A stretch of 64,000 bases of DNA from Lagopus muta (lineage: Eukaryota; Chordata; Aves; Galliformes; Phasianidae). The stretch covers positions 71,322,032-71,386,031 of the forward strand of contig NC_064433.1 of NCBI RefSeq assembly GCF_023343835.1, written 5' to 3'. Both the position numbers and the translations under genes were made by a program. The notes beneath the pieces are model-generated. The model was not told the DNA's origin and searched no databases. It saw only the letters and a program-made list of their open reading frames with translations. Positions 61,000 through 64,000 of this stretch are shown one piece after another; the first letter of the stretch is position 1, and each line of letters begins with the position of its first letter.

Positions 61000-62020
61000 C
61001 ACAGGAGTGTACGCGGACGTTCTCTTCCTTGCCCCCAGAAAGTGGAAGAGCCCATTGCCAAGAGGGGAGCATCGTTGCTGCCTTCAGGACGCTGCCAGCC
61101 TCACCTGCCTCGGGAGCAGCTCAGTTCCCTCGCCCTGTACGTCAGGCTGGCGGGGAGCCGGGCACGCCGGGCCGATCCCTGTCCTTAGGCTCCCTCTAGA
61201 GTTGACACAGGTCTCGCAAAGCCTTCGGCCCGGCTTGGCCACGGCCTCTCGGGGCGCTGCGGAGGAGGGGAGCCGCCTCGAAGGCTCCGGCTCGGTTCTT
61301 AGGGCCTGCGCCTCCAACCCCAAACCTCCCGAGAATTTTTGGGTGTGCTAGGAAAAACGGGGGTTGTTAGGGAAACAGCATCGGCGCAGGGAGAGCTGAG
61401 GGAGGTGAGAGCTTCTGGCTTTCCATGGGTTATGCCATGGCCCTGCCTTCTGCATCCTCAGCGCAGGAGGATGCACGCCGTTGAGCAGCCCAGGTATTAT
61501 TCTCGATTTATAAGGGAACGCTGAAAACCTTGTTCCCAACTGTATGCTGAATAGCCTGGGTAACCCCCACCCTCTGTGTTTACGGCTCAGACAGTCTCGC
61601 CGCTCCACATGCCAACTGTATTAAGCGCTGGGGAGGAGCTCCCCACAAACCCTTCTCCCCGCCCGGCTGCCGTGTCTGCTTTTTGCAAGGCGATGGCGCT
61701 CTGGTCTTGCCACATTTCTCCTCCAGGATCCAGTAGTATTTTTTTTTTTTTTTTTTCACGCTTCGCTGCTTACTACGGGCAGGCGCGCCTGCCTCTCTCA
61801 CCATTTGCTATGGCCATCGGGGCGGGGGGGGAGGGGGAGAGCTGACTGTAAACAAAACACTTTAGATCATGGCAAGGTCGCTGCAGACACAGCCTTTCTC
61901 CTTCGCGGCCGCAGCGATTTAAGGTGGTTTGACAATGACGGGGGCGGGGTTGGGGAGGGTTGGCACGCTGAAACTGCTGATCCCGGGGGCAGCACGAAGC
62001 GACCAAAGCAGAAGGGTTTT
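61000..62020. promoter_or_regulatory. CpG-rich region, probable promoter of an unidentified transcript
   Basis: CpG density rises at about 61.0-61.33 kb and again at 61.64-62.02 kb, including GCGGCCGC at about 61904-61911, GGGGCGGG cores and a T run (61739-61757). The level contrasts with the 5 kb before it. I recognise no coding exon on either strand, so direction and gene are unknown. It could be an alternative upstream promoter, a non-coding RNA start or an enhancer-type island. Confidence 0.5.
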
Positions 62021-62034
62021 TGCCCGAGAGGAAC

Positions 62035-62086
62035 TTTTTTTTCTTTTTCTTTTTTTTTTTTTCTTCTTCTTTTTCTTTTCCAAGCG
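62035..62086 (+). repeat. Long polypyrimidine tract ending in CCAAG
   Basis: About 50 bases of nearly pure T and C, ending TTTTCCAAG at about 62086. The form is that of a strong 3' splice site on the plus strand, followed by an in-frame ATG at about 62126. It may equally be a simple low-complexity tract. Confidence 0.5.
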
Positions 62087-63470
62087 CTACAGGGAGATAA
62101 ATCAGTGCTCTTTTCAGCTGCCATCATGTCTGCGGGTGTTTATCCGTCAGGCTACGCTGTATTTTCCAGTGTTTGCTTCCTATTATTACCAATCATCATA
62201 ATTTATTATTATTGGCATGGTTTTGCACTGTGTCATAATCCTGCCATCAAGGATTCTGGTTAGAGGAATCAGGTAGTGGTTCCCAGCAAGGCAGAGCAGT
62301 AGGAATTCCCTATCTCAGATGGTTTCAGCAGGTTATGGGGGAGCTGCTCAACAGACTGCTTTCCTGCTATGTACCCACTTGTGCACAGCTAAGAAAACAA
62401 CCCAAGTGTCCCACACCTCACATGAGAAGTGGAGAATTCTGAAATGGCACTACCTTAATGATAGCTAAGTTAAAGACAGGAAAGCCTGGGGAAGAGAAAA
62501 CGAAGTCCTCAAATGAAGCAGATGAACAAGTCCCACTTTGCCAGCTCGCACAGTTTTGTTTTGTTTTTTTTCCTTTTTTCCCCACAGAGTTACTACTTCA
62601 AAAAACAAAACAAAACAAAGAAACCCAACAACAAACACCTAAGATGCAGACATGGGGATGTCAGCTTGAATTCTCTGTGAATTGGTAGATCTTGTGGTTG
62701 CTGAGAGGAGCTGGAAAACAACTTGTGGTAAAAGTTCTGTGAAGCAAAAATAACAGGGCTAACATTTTATTTCAACCTTGTGTTTTTCAAACATTTTTAT
62801 TTTTCTCTTTGGCTGCACACATCACTTTTTGAATTCAGGGCTGACAAGACCAGGCTGACCCAGGAGAGCAGGCTGAGCAAGGTGGGGGGCTGCTGCCTCA
62901 GGGAAGGAGGCCCACAGACAATTGTGCCCTGGGGATAAGCACTGCATGCTGATTCTGTTCCCTTTCCAATGCCTGCACAGGTGAGGCCCCAGTCCAAAAC
63001 AGCAACTGCAGGGTAGGTTTTGGTGGCCCGTCACAACTGCAAGGCCTGAAGCAAAACGTGTGTGAGTACAGACATGGCAAAAGCTCCCTATCTTCAAGGC
63101 CACAAGATTTGGGACAGTTGCACTTTGCAGAGGGTGCCAGGCCAGCCACTTTGGTATGTAGCCCCCAGGTGACCTGGGCCCTGGGGAAGTCCCAGACCTC
63201 CAGGATCTGAAAACAGACCTTATGTCCTGTGGGGCTGTCCTGAGCAAGGGATGCTGGCTGTAGAAAGGAGTGGGAACAAGGAGGGCCAGGAGGAGAACAC
63301 TGGACTGCTCTTAACTCCAGCGGACCTGCTGTAGGAATCAGAGGAATGGCTCAGAAAACCCTGTCCATGACTCCTGACTCAACTAATCTGCAAAGCACAC
63401 AAACTGCACAAACTTGAAGGCTTTTATTTTCTTTCCCCTGCTAACTCAGAACACAAGTCCCTGCTGAGAA
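62087..63470. other. Spacer between two GC-rich regions
   Basis: No recognised repeat or coding exon. A moderately GC-rich part at 62.82-63.25 kb is open on the minus strand (141 codons) without any domain. Confidence 0.4.
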
Positions 63471-63479
63471 TTCTTACAG

Positions 63480-63950
63480 CTACTTCCACACCTGGGCCCT
63501 CCCTGCCGGCAGGGCAGCAGGAGCCTCTCCTCACTCTCTCCTTTTCTCTCGGCGGGCCGCACGACGGGGTTGCGGGGCAGCGACCCACTCCTCCGCCCCA
63601 GCTGGGTTGCAGCTCCCGGCCCGCTCTGACTTCCCGACCCGGTGAAAGCAGAGCGATGGCCATAACGAGTCAAAATCCAGCTAGCCCCCTCAACTAGCAC
63701 GACTTTCACCATACTTGACTCCGCAGCGGGAGGCGGGTTCACGTGCGCGGAGCGGTGCAGTGCAGAGCGCCGTGCCGAGCCCCCCACGCTCTCCCCGCCC
63801 GCCAAGGGGCGGCCGCCGGCCAGGGCCACCTTTAGAGCCGGCGGCGGCTGCGAGGTATGGCCGTGCCGACGGGGCGGTGCCGTCCGCCGTAACCAATGGC
63901 TCGGCTCCGCTGTTTAAATAGACTCGTCCTGTCAATCATTTTCTCCTTCG
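63480..63950 (+). promoter_or_regulatory. CpG island with plus-oriented CCAAT and TATA-like core promoter
   Basis: Dense CpG and GC boxes (for example GGGGCGG at about 63805 and 63871) lead to CCAAT at 63893-63897 and TTTAAATA at 63913-63920. The pyrimidine-rich TTCTCCTTCG lies about 25-30 bases after that, where initiation would be expected. A CCATATTGGG CArG-like/YY1-like block follows at 63969-63978. No coding sequence is reached before the edge. From mammalian synteny SRSF3 is the expected gene upstream of CDKN1A, but in mammals it is transcribed in the same direction as CDKN1A, which would be minus here. The gene therefore remains unnamed. Confidence 0.55.
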
Positions 63951-64000
63951 TCAACCTCCCTTCAATCGCCATATTGGGAACTGAGAAAAGGGCTCGTCTC

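Noticed and set aside
62822..63247. 141-codon minus frame near the right end
   Set aside because: No domain, no convincing splice signals, and another unrelated frame overlaps it.

Overview
The window is nuclear DNA from a bird, most likely a galliform such as chicken. The evidence is the abundance of 5'-truncated CR1 LINEs with the typical GATTCTGTGATTCTATGA-type 3' tails, several deleted copies of a Galluhop-type mariner transposon, GC-rich islands in otherwise AT-rich introns and spacers, and one recognisable spliced vertebrate gene. There are no operons; nearly all open frames are chance frames or repeat remnants.

The one gene I can identify with confidence is CDKN1A (p21/Cip1/Waf1), on the minus strand at the left of the window. 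A CpG island at about 9.29-9.88 kb holds the promoter and a probable non-coding first exon with a GTAAGT donor at 9520. Coding exon 2 (5656-6049) carries the cyclin-binding and CDK-binding parts of the CDI domain. A tiny last coding exon (1993-2060), too small to show as an open frame of its own, completes the PCNA-binding PIP box, which is split by the intron. The spliced coding sequence predicts 153 residues.

From about 10 to 56 kb there is a long upstream spacer containing at least fourteen CR1 segments on both strands, four Galluhop deletion derivatives, a possible solo LTR-like segment, a laddered pentanucleotide array and a TGGAGGC minisatellite. Between these lie repeat-poor stretches, notably 20.8-29.4 kb, 51-54.9 kb and 56-61 kb, where I see no gene.

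At the right end are two further GC-rich regions (61.0-62.0 kb and 63.5-63.95 kb). The last has a plus-oriented CCAAT and TATA-like arrangement and probably belongs to a gene whose coding exons lie outside the window. In mammals the gene upstream of CDKN1A is SRSF3, but nothing in this sequence proves that identity here. I found no tRNA, rRNA, CRISPR array or intact mobile-element enzyme.
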